A DNA stretch of 64,000 nt from Lysobacteraceae bacterium P (GTDB lineage: Bacteria > Pseudomonadota > Gammaproteobacteria > Xanthomonadales > Xanthomonadaceae): positions 1 through 64,000 of the forward strand of contig SCOX01000013.1 of the NCBI GenBank assembly GCA_005503055.1, read 5' to 3'. Both the position numbers and the translations under genes were made by a program. How positions within the stretch are numbered: the stretch's first letter is position 1; every line of letters starts with the position of its first letter. The notes beneath the pieces were generated by a model. It did no database searches and was not told the DNA's origin. It was given only the letters and a program-made list of their open reading frames with translations. Below, in pieces: positions 49,734 through 61,644 of the stretch.

Positions 49734-51602
49734 TCAGATCCAGATGGTCTTGATCTTGCGGCGGCCGCCGTAGATCAACGTGGCGATCGCGCGCGAGACG
49801 CTCACCGCGGTGTACATGGAGGTGACGATGCCCACGATCAGCGACACCGCGAAGCCCTTGATCGGACCGGTGCCGAAGGCGAACAGCGCGACGCCGGCGA
49901 GGATGGCGGTGACGTTGGCGTCGGCGATGGTGCCCGATGCGCGCGTGTAGCCTTCCGCGATGGCGGTCTGCGGCGGCAAGCCGAGTCGCAACTCCTCGCG
50001 TATGCGTTCGTTGATCAGCACGTTCGCGTCCACCGACATGCCCACGGTCAGCGCGATGCCCGCCAGGCCCGGCAGCGTCATGGTGGCGCCGAAGATCGAC
50101 ATCACCGCGACCAGCATCAGCAGGTTCAGGCCCAGCGCCAGGCAGGTGATGAGGCCGAACACGCGGTAGTAGAACAGGAAGAACACCATCGCGAAGGCGA
50201 GCGAGTACAGCACGGCGGTCATGCCGCGCTGGATGTTCTCGCGACCCAGGCTCGGGCCGACGATGCGCTCTTCGATGAAGTCCATCGGCGCGGCGAGCGA
50301 ACCCGAGCGCAGCAGCAGCGCCAGGTCGGCCGCTTCCTTCGGGCTGTCTAGGCCGGTGGTCTGGAATTCCTTGCCGAACACGCCGTTGATGGTCGCCACC
50401 GAGATCACTTCCTCGTTGACGCGGGTGCTGCGCACCTCCTTGCCGTCGACGGTGCGCACCTCGGGGATGCGCTCGATGTACACCACCGCCATCGGCTTGC
50501 CGACGTGCTCGGTGGTGTAGTCGAACATGCGCTGGCCGCCGACGCCGTTGAGGCGGATCGACACGGCCGGCGTTCCGGTCTGCGGGTCCATCATCGAGGT
50601 GGCACCGACCAGCTGGTCGCCGGAGGTGATCACGCGCTTGTTGAGGATGATGGGGATGCGCTTGCCGTCGGGGCCGACCTGCTTGCGGTAGTAGATGCGG
50701 CCTTCCGGCGGCACGTTGCCGCTGGCGACGGCATCGAAGGGGTTGGCGTTCTCGACCACGCCACGGTATTCCAGCGTGGCGGTCGCACCGAGGATGCGCT
50801 TGGCCTGGGCGGTGTCCTGCACGCCCGGCAGCTGCACGACGATGCGGTCGCTGCCCTGGCGCTGGATGATCGGCTCGGACACGCCGAGCGCGTTGATGCG
50901 GTTGCGCAGCGTGCCGACGTTCTGCTCGATCGCCTCCACCGCCAGGCGCTGCAGTTCGGCTTCGGTGACCTGCACGCTGACGGTGTTGCCTTCGACGTCG
51001 AGCTGCAGCGTCTGCTGGTTGCGGCCGATGGCCTGGCGCGCCTTCTCGGCATCGGCCGGGTTGGTCAGCGTGGCGACGATGGTGTTGTTGGCGCGGCGCT
51101 CGACCGACTCGTAACGCACCTTGGCGTCGCGCAGGACCACGCGCACGTCTTCGGCGGTGGCGTCCAGGCGCTTGTCGAGCGCGGCCTTCTGGTCGACCTG
51201 CATCAGGAAGTGCACGCCGCCCTGGAGGTCCAGGCCCAGGTACATCGGACGGGCCCCGATCTTCTCCAGCCAGTTCGGCACGGTGGAGGCGAGGTTCAGC
51301 GCCACCACGTAGTCGCTGCCCAGCAGTTCGCGCAGGGCGTCGTTGGCCTTGATCTGCTGGTCGGGATCGTTGAGACGGACCAGCAGGTTCTCGTTGTCGA
51401 TCTCGACCGCCTTCGGCGTCACGCCGACCTTGGCCAGCGCGCCGGTGACGCGCGCACGCAGGGCGTCGTCGATCTGACTTCCGCGGTTGGCGGTGACCTG
51501 CACGGAAGGATCCTGCGGGAAGACGTTGGGCAGCGCGTAGAGCGCGCTCAACATCAGCACCAGCAGGATGACGAAGTATTTCCAGCGCGCGTAAGTCAGC
51601 AT
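49734..51602 (-). CDS. secD: Protein translocase subunit SecD
   Basis: A 622-residue partner of SecF. TM1 (about 8-25), large periplasmic P1 domain, then five TMs beginning near residue 440; the conserved MSVDANVLINERIREEL and LGLDLQGGVHFLMQVD blocks are visible. The C-terminus ends GGRRKIKTIWI. It follows yajC by about 70 bp. Confidence 0.96.
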   Translation of the reverse strand: MLTYARWKYFVILLVLMLSALYALPNVFPQDPSVQVTANRGSQIDDALRARVTGALAKVGVTPKAVEIDNENLLVRLNDPDQQIKANDALRELLGSDYVVALNLASTVPNWLEKIGARPMYLGLDLQGGVHFLMQVDQKAALDKRLDATAEDVRVVLRDAKVRYESVERRANNTIVATLTNPADAEKARQAIGRNQQTLQLDVEGNTVSVQVTEAELQRLAVEAIEQNVGTLRNRINALGVSEPIIQRQGSDRIVVQLPGVQDTAQAKRILGATATLEYRGVVENANPFDAVASGNVPPEGRIYYRKQVGPDGKRIPIILNKRVITSGDQLVGATSMMDPQTGTPAVSIRLNGVGGQRMFDYTTEHVGKPMAVVYIERIPEVRTVDGKEVRSTRVNEEVISVATINGVFGKEFQTTGLDSPKEAADLALLLRSGSLAAPMDFIEERIVGPSLGRENIQRGMTAVLYSLAFAMVFFLFYYRVFGLITCLALGLNLLMLVAVMSIFGATMTLPGLAGIALTVGMSVDANVLINERIREELRLGLPPQTAIAEGYTRASGTIADANVTAILAGVALFAFGTGPIKGFAVSLIVGIVTSMYTAVSVSRAIATLIYGGRRKIKTIWI

Positions 51603-51673
51603 CTAAAGTCCCTGGGACATGCCCCTGCGGCGGCTCCCCGGCCGCCGTTACGTCGAAATCTTGTAGCGACCGA

Positions 51674-52015
51674 TCAGGCCGACTTCAAGGTGCCCTTGGG
51701 CAGAACGTTGGCGATGGCGCCCTTCTGCACGCGGATGCGCACGTTGTCGGCGATCTCGACCGTGATGAAGTTCTCGCCGATGTCGGTGACGGTGCCGGCG
51801 ATGCCGCCGTTGGTGAGCACTTCGTCGCCCTTGGCGAGCTTCTCGAGCATGCCGCGATGCTCTTTCTGGCGCTTCATCTGCGGGCGGATCATGAGGAAGT
51901 ACATGACGCCGATCAGCAGGATCGGGAACAGCAGCGACATACCGAGGCCGCCGGCACCGCCGGAGGGGGCAGCCTGGGCGTAGGCAGGCGAGATAACGAG
52001 GTCGAGCAGATTCAT
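51674..52015 (-). CDS. yajC: Preprotein translocase subunit YajC
   Basis: A 113-residue membrane protein, a known accessory of SecDF. It has a single TM (about 27-43, SLLFPILLIGVMYFLMIRP) with the invariant FLMIRPQMKRQKEHRGML and the cytosolic GDEVLTNGGIAGTVTDIGENFITVEIADNVRIRVQKGAIANVLPKG tail. It lies between tgt and secD, the classical position. Confidence 0.95.
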   Translation of the reverse strand: MNLLDLVISPAYAQAAPSGGAGGLGMSLLFPILLIGVMYFLMIRPQMKRQKEHRGMLEKLAKGDEVLTNGGIAGTVTDIGENFITVEIADNVRIRVQKGAIANVLPKGTLKSA

Positions 52016-52104
52016 GTCGGTCGTCCTGGATCGAAAAATAGCGGGGGATTATGCCACGGGCCCGTCCCGCCAAGGCCTGGCGGGTGGCCGGGGCGCCGGC
52101 GGGG

Positions 52105-54323
<2,219 letters not shown>

Positions 54324-54412
54324 GGCGGAGGCGGTGCGAGCGGCCGACCGGGGCCACGGGACCGCACATTGTAAGTGCTTCGGGCGGGGCGGCCCGGCGG
54401 ACCGGAACCGCC

Positions 54413-54844
54413 CTAGCGCTCGAACTTCGCCGAAAGAATGATCGCCGAGGTCGTCCGCTCGACCCCGTCGATCGAACCGATGCGGTCGGTCAGCCCGTCC
54501 ATCGCCTCCACCGACGGCGCCACGCCGAGCGCGACCAGGTCGAACGACCCGCTCACCGAATGCAGCGAACGCACCTCCGGCATCGCGTGCAGCGCAGCGG
54601 CGACGGACGGCGCCTGCTTGGGCAGCACGGTGATCATGATGTGGGCGCGGATGTGGCCGCGCTCGGCCCCGTCGTGCACGCGCACCGTATAGCCCTGGAT
54701 CACGCCTTCGCGCTCCAGGCGCTCGATCCGGCTGTGCACCGTGGTGCGGGAGAGCTTGAGGCGGCGGGCGATGTCGGCCGTCGAAGCGCGGGCGTTCTCG
54801 CGCAGCACGGAGAGCAGTTGCTGGTCGGCGTCGGTAATTTTCAC
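54413..54844 (-). CDS. Lrp/AsnC-family transcription regulator
   Basis: A 143-residue regulator: N-terminal helix-turn-helix ([40 protein letters not shown]) and C-terminal RAM ligand-binding domain (about 68-140, [12 protein letters not shown] and [12 protein letters not shown]-like end). Such regulators respond to amino acids. It is divergent from a class III aminotransferase with a candidate operator between them, which suggests that it controls that gene. Confidence 0.93.
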   Translation of the reverse strand: MKITDADQQLLSVLRENARASTADIARRLKLSRTTVHSRIERLEREGVIQGYTVRVHDGAERGHIRAHIMITVLPKQAPSVAAALHAMPEVRSLHSVSGSFDLVALGVAPSVEAMDGLTDRIGSIDGVERTTSAIILSAKFER

Positions 54845-54871
54845 GATTCGGCCTGCGGTGTCGTCGAAACG

Positions 54872-54893
54872 ACGAAATTATCCATGATTTCGT
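54872..54893. promoter_or_regulatory. Candidate Lrp-type operator
   Basis: ACGAAAT-TATCCATG-ATTTCGT is a perfect 7+7 inverted repeat with an 8-base spacer, unusually AT-rich for this genome, in the gap between the divergent Lrp/AsnC gene and the aminotransferase gene. Lrp-family proteins favour AT-rich, imperfect palindromes, so this is a natural binding site. Binding is not shown. Confidence 0.6.
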
Positions 54894-54970
54894 ACAAATC
54901 CGTACTGTCGATCGACGAATTAATCCAGATAATGGAACGCTAAGCCGCCTGATTCGACCCGGAGAACTCC

Positions 54971-56467
54971 ATGGACGTCATCGCCCGCCTCGCTCCCCTG
55001 CGCGCCCATGCGGGTCGCCGCCGCACCCCCGGTCTGGACGACGCCACCGTCGCGGGCTTCGCCGCCACGCACGCCGAGCTGATCGAGGCCATCGAGGCCG
55101 CCGAACAGGAATACCAGCGGGTGAAGGACGAGTTCGCCGACCTGCTCGACCTGGACGAGGACGCGCAGACGCACGCTGTGCAGACCGGCTACGTCAATTT
55201 CTATCCGGACGATGCGGTGAACCCCTACGTCGCCCTCGCCGCGCGCGGCCCGTGGGTGGTCACGCTCAAAGGCGCGGTGCTGCACGACTCGGGCGGCTAC
55301 GGCATGCTCGGTTTCGGCCATGCGCCCAAGAACGTCCTGGCCGCGATGGCCCGCCCTCAGGCGATGGCGAACATCATGACGCCGTCGCTGTCGCAGCTTC
55401 GATTCGATCGCGCCCTGCGCGCCGCCATCGGTACCGGCCGCGGTGGCTGCCCGTACGAGAAGTTCTTCTGCCTCAATTCCGGTTCGGAATCGGTGTCGCT
55501 CGCCGCGCGCATCGCCGACGCCAACACCAAGCTGATGACCGACGCCGGCGGCCGCCATGCGGGCCGCGCCATCAAGCGCGTCGTGGTCAAGGGCAGCTTC
55601 CACGGCCGCACCGAGCGCCCGGCGCTGTACTCCGATTCCTCGCGCAAGACCTACCTGCAGCACCTGGCCAGCTTCCGGGGCGAGGATTCGCTGCTCACGG
55701 TCGAGCCCTACGACATCGACGCGCTGAAGAAGATCTTCGCCGACGCCGAATCCAACGGCTGGTTCATCGAGGCGATGTTCCTGGAGCCGGTGATGGGCGA
55801 AGGCGATCCGGGTCGCAGCGTTCCAGTGGACTTTTATGCCGCGGCGCGCGAGCTGACCCGCGCGCACGGTGCACTGCTGCTGGTGGACTCGATCCAGGCC
55901 GGCCTGCGCGCGCACGGCGTGCTGTCGATCATCGACTACCCGGGCTTCGAGGCGCTCGATCCGCCGGACATGGAGACCTACTCCAAGGCGCTCAACGCCG
56001 GGCAGTACCCGCTTTCCGTGCTCGCCGTCGGCCGGCAGGCCGCGCAGCTCTACAAGAAGGGCCTGTACGGCAACACGATGACCACCAACCCGCGCGCGCT
56101 CGATGTCGCCTGCGCGGTGCTGTCGCAGGTCACGCCGCAGCTGCGCGAGAACATCCGCGTGCGCGGCGCCGAGTCGCTGCAGAAGCTGGAGAAACTCAAG
56201 ACCGAGCTCGGCGGCCTGATCACCAAGGTGCAGGGCACGGGTCTGCTGTTCTCGTGCGAACTGGCGCCGCAGTTCAAGTGCTATGGCGCCGGTTCCACTG
56301 AGGAATGGCTGCGCGAGCACGGCATCGGCGTGATCCACGGCGGCGTGAATTCGCTGCGCTTCACGCCCACCTTCACCATCACCGGCGAAGAGATCGACCT
56401 GCTGGTGTCCATGGTCGCGCGCGCATTGCGGGAAGGCCCGCGCGCGCAGCAGGCCGCGGCGGCCTGA
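54971..56467 (+). CDS. Class III PLP-dependent aminotransferase
   Basis: A 498-residue aminotransferase. PLP lysine is K339 in [17 protein letters not shown], and the substrate-binding block is [12 protein letters not shown] where most relatives have DEVQTG. Nearest known classes are ornithine/lysine omega-aminotransferases, but this variant motif and the N-terminal extension (about 60 residues before the first block) make substrate assignment unsafe. It is divergent from and probably regulated by the Lrp-type gene, consistent with an amino-acid substrate. Confidence 0.88.
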   Translation: MDVIARLAPLRAHAGRRRTPGLDDATVAGFAATHAELIEAIEAAEQEYQRVKDEFADLLDLDEDAQTHAVQTGYVNFYPDDAVNPYVALAARGPWVVTLKGAVLHDSGGYGMLGFGHAPKNVLAAMARPQAMANIMTPSLSQLRFDRALRAAIGTGRGGCPYEKFFCLNSGSESVSLAARIADANTKLMTDAGGRHAGRAIKRVVVKGSFHGRTERPALYSDSSRKTYLQHLASFRGEDSLLTVEPYDIDALKKIFADAESNGWFIEAMFLEPVMGEGDPGRSVPVDFYAAARELTRAHGALLLVDSIQAGLRAHGVLSIIDYPGFEALDPPDMETYSKALNAGQYPLSVLAVGRQAAQLYKKGLYGNTMTTNPRALDVACAVLSQVTPQLRENIRVRGAESLQKLEKLKTELGGLITKVQGTGLLFSCELAPQFKCYGAGSTEEWLREHGIGVIHGGVNSLRFTPTFTITGEEIDLLVSMVARALREGPRAQQAAAA

Positions 56468-56690
56468 TCCTCCCCCGACGCCGCCGCGACGGCGGCGGGC
56501 GCCCCCACGCCCGCCGCCGTCGCCTGCTTTTGCAACGCGCAACGCAACCGGGACGAACCTCGCCTGCCCCGCTTTCCTGCCGGCATTACCGCGAAGGCGG
56601 GAATCCGTCCTTCCGGCACCTCACGCCTTCCGACGGGCTGAAGTCACGGCGAGCTGGATCCCCGCCTTCGCGGGTGACAGCCCATTCCAA
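56468..56690. repeat. Convergent intergenic region with two REPs
   Basis: About 220 bp between convergent genes with a reverse REP (56584-56606) and a forward REP (56656-56680), both with GC-rich CCGC/GCGG stems. The pair points toward each other and may act as a transcription barrier. A 56473-56525 stretch is mostly CGCCGCCGCGAC-type simple sequence. Confidence 0.75.
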
Positions 56691-57821
56691 TCACTTCGTC
56701 CTGCACGCCGGCAGCGACAACGCCTTGCTGATGTCGCGCCAGTCGAACGCCGCCACCGCCTGATCGTCGTCCACCGCGTAGAACACGCCCTGCGGGAATC
56801 GCGCGTCGGCGCTCTGGTCGAGCCACACGCCGTCGGTGTTGGCGGTCTTGTTGCCGGCGAACGCGCCCAGATGGCGCAGCGTCACGCGGTCGAACACATG
56901 AAACAGGCTGCGGTCCTTGAACTGGTCCGTTGCGATCCAGAAACCCGTGCCGCCTGCGCAACGCATCAACGCCATGCCTTCGGCCTGCGCCTTGAACAGA
57001 TCGGCGCCGATGTCGCGACCGCGATACGTCCCGTCCAGTGAGTACTCGCGCAGGCGCGTGCCGGTGGCGATGTCCTCTTCGGCGAGCAGCAGGCGATCGT
57101 GTTCGATGTCGCCGGACACCGACTCGGCGATGCGGATCGCGCCGGCCTGCGTGGTGTCGCCGAAGGTCTCCATCAACCGCGCCTGCCAGCCACCCGGCAC
57201 GCGGCGCAGCTGGTAGCGCTTGTAGCGTTCGCCGAGTTCGGCCAGCGGCGGCGGCAGGTCTTCGTTCTGCGCCGACATGTAGTTGTCGCTGACGATCACC
57301 TCATAGCTGTCCTTCTGCGCGCGCACCCACAGCCCGTACGGCTGCTTCAGATCGTCGGCGCCGAACGCCAGCAACGGCTTGAAGTCGGGCAACTGGAACA
57401 TCTGCACGCGCTGGTTGTCGCGCTCGACCACCATCACGTAGTCGTCGATCACCGCGATGCCGTTGGGACGCTGCATCTGCCCCAGCGCGGTGCCGGGCCC
57501 ACCGACGGTGCGCAGCGTCGCACCGGTGTCGCCGTCGTACACGATCAGCCGGTCGCTGGCCTTGCCCGTGGCAATCAGCCAGCGCTTGTCGTCCGGCGCG
57601 CGCCAGCTCGCGGGGGAATCGACGTTGTCCTGCGCCGTCGCGGCGGTGATGAAAGCTTCGGCGACCACCTTGTGCGGAAGGTCGGCCTGGCTCAGCAGCG
57701 GATCGACCTCCATCGCTTCGTCCGGCTCGCGGTCGAGCTGCGCGCTGGGTGCGGTGACGGGCGTCGTGGTGCAAGCGACGAGGCAGGACGCGAAGGCAAA
57801 CGCGAGCAATCGCAGCGACAT
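56691..57821 (-). CDS. Phytase-like (beta-propeller) lipoprotein
   Basis: A 376-residue lipoprotein (lipobox LVAC in MSLRLLAFAFASCLVACTTT). The body is a beta-propeller of the 3-phytase/BPP kind: DNVDSPASWRAPDDKRWLIATGKASDRLIVYD, QMQRPNGIAVIDDYVMVV and the C-terminal FWIATDQFKDRSLFHVFDR...ANTDGVWL. It would release phosphate from inositol phosphates at the outer membrane. The divergent neighbour is a TonB-dependent receptor, and a PhoB-like box lies between them, fitting phosphate scavenging. Phytase activity is inferred. Confidence 0.8.
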   Translation of the reverse strand: MSLRLLAFAFASCLVACTTTPVTAPSAQLDREPDEAMEVDPLLSQADLPHKVVAEAFITAATAQDNVDSPASWRAPDDKRWLIATGKASDRLIVYDGDTGATLRTVGGPGTALGQMQRPNGIAVIDDYVMVVERDNQRVQMFQLPDFKPLLAFGADDLKQPYGLWVRAQKDSYEVIVSDNYMSAQNEDLPPPLAELGERYKRYQLRRVPGGWQARLMETFGDTTQAGAIRIAESVSGDIEHDRLLLAEEDIATGTRLREYSLDGTYRGRDIGADLFKAQAEGMALMRCAGGTGFWIATDQFKDRSLFHVFDRVTLRHLGAFAGNKTANTDGVWLDQSADARFPQGVFYAVDDDQAVAAFDWRDISKALSLPACRTK

Positions 57822-57904
57822 GGGTTCCCCTAGAGACGCATGGACAAAGCGCGAGTTTGTACGCGCCGATTGTGACGATGCGGTGTCATCGCGCAAATCG
57901 GCCG

Positions 57905-57922
57905 CCGTCATATTTCCGCCAT
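57905..57922 (+). promoter_or_regulatory. PhoB-box-like sequence between phytase and TonB receptor genes
   Basis: CCGTCATATTTCCGCCAT matches 13 of 18 positions of the classical PhoB box (CTGTCATAAAACTGTCAT), including both outer TCAT/CCAT ends and the 11-bp spacing of the two half-sites. It is in the divergent intergenic region of a phytase and a TonB receptor. Only a partial match, so a hypothesis. Confidence 0.4.
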
Positions 57923-58032
57923 GCGCGATGCGTAGAACACCCCTCTTCAAAGCGCGCCGCTTCGGAGCACTTCGCTTCCGATCGCGCCGCTCCTCGATCT
58001 CGCCGCTTGTCCTGCATGGGGATGCAACTTCG

Positions 58033-60363
58033 ATGAAACGTAATGTGCTCGCCGCGACGATGTCGCGGGCGTTGTGGTGTGCGCTCGTCGCGCCTGTGGG
58101 CTTCTCCGCGTTCGCCGCCGAAGCGCCGGCCGACGCATCGCCGGACCCGAAACAGCTCGACTCTGTCGTCGTGCAGGCCGACATCACCTACCGCAACCGC
58201 ACCGACTCCGTCGCACCGATCCTGTCCTACGACCTGGAGTACTTCCAGCGATTCGAGCCGCTGACCGTCGGCGACATGCTCAAGCGCGTTCCCAGCGTGG
58301 CGTTCGTGTCCGACATCCTCGAATACGACGGCGCGCAATTGCGCGGCCTCGATCCTGGCTATACGCAGATCCTCATCAACGGCAAGAAGGTGCCCGGCGC
58401 GGGCAACGACCGCTCGTTCTTCGTCGACCGCATTCCGGCCGAACTGGTCGAACGCATTGAGATCATCCGCAGCACCAGCGCCAACCGCTCCGGCGACGCT
58501 GTGGCCGGCGCGCTGAACATCGTGCTGCGCGACGCCTACGAGTTCGATGGCAAGTACGTTCGCGTGGGTGCGCTGCGTTTCGACGACGGCGAAGTCAAAC
58601 CGACCTACGGCGCCGTCGCCAGCGGCCAGGTCGGCGAAGGCCGCCTGCTGGGCGGCTTCAACGTGCAGGGCCGCTACAACCCCAAGTCCAAGCGCAGCGA
58701 CCGCTTCGAGGAACCCGGCGGCGACTTCGTCGACCGCGAAGACCAGGCCGACACGCGCGACGGCGACGACTACTCGGGCAACCTGTCCTACACGCGCGAT
58801 ATCGGCACCGGCCGGCTCTCGGTCGACGGCTTCTACGTGCGCACCGACCGCACCGAGACCGAGCATTCGCTGGAGTACAACGATCCCGACAGCACCAGCC
58901 GCGACAACCTCCTCTCCGTCAACGATCAGCGCGAGGACATCCGCCAGGACAACTGGTCGCTGGGCGTGGAGTACGCGTTCGACATGGCCGGCGGACGCAC
59001 CGAGTTCGATCTCGACTACGCCCGCTTCGACGACGACACGCGAGCGACCGAAGAACAGGACAGCTTCGACGACGAGGACGCGCCGCCGTCCTTCGACGAA
59101 CGCGAAGGCACGCGCACGCTGACCGACACGCGCGATCGCGAAGGCACGCTCAAGCTGGCGCACAAGCGCGGCGTGGGCGACGCGATGTTGGAGTTCGGCG
59201 TGGACCTCATGGACAAGCGCCGCGAGACGGCACTCCAGGTCAGTGAAGTCTCCACCGACGAGGAAGGCGATGCGCTGCCGGCATACGAGGAGTTCGATCG
59301 GAACGACAGCCGCATCGACGAATCGCGCATCGACCCCTACCTGATGTTCTCCGGCACCGCCGGTGCAGTGGCGTGGGAAGCGGGCCTTCGTTACGAAACC
59401 ACCGACGTCGATGTGGCGTTCGACGACGAAGCGGCGTCCAACGACTACAACACCCTGCTCCCGTCGGCCCACCTGAAGTGGGATTTCACCCACGCCGACC
59501 GCCTGCTGTTCTCGGTGGGACGCACGGTGCGTCGCCCGAACTTCGACCAGATCCTGCCGCTCACGCTGGAAGAAGAGTTCGGCGACAACGACTTCACCGG
59601 CAATCCAACCCTCGACCCCGAGCGCGCCTGGGGCGTGGATTTCGGCTACGAACGCCGCCTGGGCACGCGCGGCGTGTTCGGCGTCAACGTGTTCTATCGC
59701 GACGTGAAGGACTTGATCGAAGTCGTCAACACCGGCGACCCCAGCTCCACCGCGCTGGACGATTTCGACGACGAGGTCGAGGAGTTCCTCGACGAGAATC
59801 CCGGCGCCACGCCGACCACGCCCGGCTATCCGCAGTTCGATCCGGACAGCTTCGTCTACACCGCGCGCAACGTGGGCGACGGCAGCGTGTACGGAATCGA
59901 GTTCGACCTGTCCACGCCGTTGACCGCCCTGGGCCTTCCGGACACGGGACTGTTCGTGAATTACTCGTGGCTGGACAGCAACGTCGACGACGACTTCGGC
60001 GAGCGTCGCTTCAACAACCAGGCCAAGTACGTCTACAACGTGGGCTTCATCCAGGACATCCGCGAATGGGGCATGTCCTTCGGCGCCAGCTATCGCCGCC
60101 AGGGCAATGCGTACGCTCGCATGCTCGCCGAGGAAGTCACGACAAGTTACGACGGCGACCTGGAAGTGTTCGTCGAGAAGCGCTTCGGCGAACGGATGTC
60201 GGTGCGCCTGACCGGTTCCAACCTGCTCGACGCGCACAAGGACGAGGCCTTCCACAAGTTCGACAACGCCGCCGACCAGTTCGATCGCGACTACGACGAG
60301 TTCGAGCTGGAGAGCGAGTCGTCCGGCCCGGTGTATCAGTTGATCATGCGTTATTCGTTCTGA
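58033..60363 (+). CDS. TonB-dependent outer-membrane receptor
   Basis: A 776-residue receptor. Signal peptide about residues 1-29 (MKRNVLAATMSRALWCALVA..FAAEAP), TonB-box-like stretch QLDSVVVQAD, plug domain (about 40-170, DMLKRVPSVAFVSDILEYDGAQLRGLDPGYTQILINGKKVPG), and a barrel ending in aromatic YQLIMRYSF. The long open frame upstream to 57457 is in fact the antisense of the phytase gene. Partner phytase lies divergently; the receptor may import inositol phosphate products or a metal complex. Substrate not proven. Confidence 0.94.
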   Translation: MKRNVLAATMSRALWCALVAPVGFSAFAAEAPADASPDPKQLDSVVVQADITYRNRTDSVAPILSYDLEYFQRFEPLTVGDMLKRVPSVAFVSDILEYDGAQLRGLDPGYTQILINGKKVPGAGNDRSFFVDRIPAELVERIEIIRSTSANRSGDAVAGALNIVLRDAYEFDGKYVRVGALRFDDGEVKPTYGAVASGQVGEGRLLGGFNVQGRYNPKSKRSDRFEEPGGDFVDREDQADTRDGDDYSGNLSYTRDIGTGRLSVDGFYVRTDRTETEHSLEYNDPDSTSRDNLLSVNDQREDIRQDNWSLGVEYAFDMAGGRTEFDLDYARFDDDTRATEEQDSFDDEDAPPSFDEREGTRTLTDTRDREGTLKLAHKRGVGDAMLEFGVDLMDKRRETALQVSEVSTDEEGDALPAYEEFDRNDSRIDESRIDPYLMFSGTAGAVAWEAGLRYETTDVDVAFDDEAASNDYNTLLPSAHLKWDFTHADRLLFSVGRTVRRPNFDQILPLTLEEEFGDNDFTGNPTLDPERAWGVDFGYERRLGTRGVFGVNVFYRDVKDLIEVVNTGDPSSTALDDFDDEVEEFLDENPGATPTTPGYPQFDPDSFVYTARNVGDGSVYGIEFDLSTPLTALGLPDTGLFVNYSWLDSNVDDDFGERRFNNQAKYVYNVGFIQDIREWGMSFGASYRRQGNAYARMLAEEVTTSYDGDLEVFVEKRFGERMSVRLTGSNLLDAHKDEAFHKFDNAADQFDRDYDEFELESESSGPVYQLIMRYSF

Positions 60364-60424
60364 TCGGACGCGTTGGTGGCGACAGCGCGTCGGCTATGAC
60401 GCGTTGTTCGTCGTTACGGTGCCA

Positions 60425-60500
60425 GGCAATGCGCTACGCTTGTTGCACCCTACGTACAGCTGTCGCGGGCTCTTCGTAGGGCGCAATAACATTGCGCCTC
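60425..60500. repeat. Inverted pair of GCAATGCGC-type REPs
   Basis: GCAATGCGCTACGCTTGTTG followed by CACCCTACG (60425-60454) and, inverted, CGTAGGGCGCAATAACATTGC (60475-60500). A third related element, GGTGCAATGCGCTTCGCTTA with TTGCGCCCCTACC, lies at 60853-60885 on the other side of the RAYT remnant. These are the REP family that flanks REP-associated transposases, distinct from the TTCCAGC family found elsewhere in the window. Confidence 0.8.
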
Positions 60501-60563
60501 CCCTCACGCCTCACTCATCGAACGGCAGGCTTCCGCCCTCTTCCCGTCCGCCCATTCGGCCGG

Positions 60564-60836
60564 TTAGACACCGCGGGCCACTCGGCGATGGAACGTCGAG
60601 TATGGCCAATCCCCGACGCGCCGGACCAATCCATGCTTGAGTGGATTGATGTGCACGTAGTCCATGTGGGCGTGGTAGTCGGCCTCGTCGCGAATAAGGT
60701 GCTCCCAGAACCGGCGTTGCCACACGCCTCGCTCGCGGCGACGCCTGTCGTTGCCGCGCCGTCGGAGCAAGGCAACGGCGAAGAAGTACGTGCCGCCGGG
60801 GCACCCTGCGCGGCGGTAGTTGGACACGGCAGTCAT
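60564..60836 (-). pseudogene. Internally deleted REP-associated tyrosine transposase (RAYT)
   Basis: An in-frame 90-residue remnant: MTAVSNYRRAGCPGGTYFFAVALLRRRGND is the normal N-terminus and ERGVWQRRFWEHLIRDEADY...VHINPLKHGLV...ARGV is the normal C-terminus of RAYT proteins (usually about 150-180 residues). The central part with the HUH histidines and much of the catalytic core is missing; the junction is near 60742-60750. It is flanked by REP elements of the GCAATGCGC family. It cannot catalyse cleavage as it stands, though the frame is intact. Confidence 0.85.
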
Positions 60837-60852
60837 CCTTGACGGTACGGGC

Positions 60853-60952
60853 GGTGCAATGCGCTTCGCTTATTGCGCCCCTACCTTGGCGCGCTGCGAT
60901 TAAGCCGCACATCATCACCCCGGGTGCGGCCTTCGGCCTTACCCGGGCTACG
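60853..60952. repeat. REP elements on the right of the RAYT remnant
   Basis: GGTGCAATGCGCTTCGCTTA...CCCCTACC at 60853-60885, then a CCCGGGTGCGGCCTTCGGCC...GGGCTAC palindrome at about 60917-60950 (related to the inverted repeat at 31735). They lie between the RAYT remnant and upp. A candidate promoter for upp may be hidden here but none is convincing. Confidence 0.7.
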
Positions 60953-60974
60953 GCCTTGCGCTAGGCTGTCTGCC

Positions 60975-61607
60975 ATGAAAATCGTCGAAGTCCGCCACCC
61001 GCTGGTGCAGCACAAACTCGGCCTGATGCGCGTGGGCGACATCAGCACCAAGGAATTCCGCGAGCTCGCTTCCGAGGTCGCGACGCTGCTCACCTACGAA
61101 GCCACCGCCGATCTGGAGACCGAGGAAGCCGTGGTGCAAGGCTGGGCCGGGCCGGTGAAGACACGCCGCATCAAGGGCGCGAAGGTCACGCTGGTGCCGA
61201 TCCTGCGCGCCGGCCTGGGCATGCTGCCGGGCGTGCTGGAGTTGATTCCCGCCGCCAAGGTCGGCGTGGTCGGCCTGCAGCGCGACGAGCGCACGCTGCA
61301 GCCGGTGGGCTACTACGAGAAGCTCACCGGTCGCATGGACGAGCGCACGGCCATCATCCTCGATCCGATGCTCGCCACCGGCGGCACGCTGGTCGCCACG
61401 GTGGACATGCTCAAGGCCGCCGGCTGCAAGCGCATCAAGGGACTGTTCCTGGTGGCGGCGCCCGAAGGCCTGCGCGTGCTGGAGGCCAAACATCCGGACG
61501 TGGAAGTCTTCACCGCTTCCATCGACGACCGCCTCAACGACGTCGGCTACATCCTGCCCGGGCTGGGCGATGCCGGCGACAAGATCTTCGGTACCCGGCA
61601 CTCGTAG
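60975..61607 (+). CDS. upp: Uracil phosphoribosyltransferase
   Basis: A 210-residue pyrimidine salvage enzyme converting uracil and PRPP to UMP. PRPP-binding loop [18 protein letters not shown], plus conserved [17 protein letters not shown] and the [18 protein letters not shown]-terminus. ATG at 60975 ([14 protein letters not shown]) is the usual start. A stem (GGCGGAC/GTCCGCC, 61614-61633) follows the stop. Confidence 0.96.
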   Translation: MKIVEVRHPLVQHKLGLMRVGDISTKEFRELASEVATLLTYEATADLETEEAVVQGWAGPVKTRRIKGAKVTLVPILRAGLGMLPGVLELIPAAKVGVVGLQRDERTLQPVGYYEKLTGRMDERTAIILDPMLATGGTLVATVDMLKAAGCKRIKGLFLVAAPEGLRVLEAKHPDVEVFTASIDDRLNDVGYILPGLGDAGDKIFGTRHS

Positions 61608-61644
61608 CAGGACGGCGGACGGTCTCGTCCGCCGACCATCGCGA

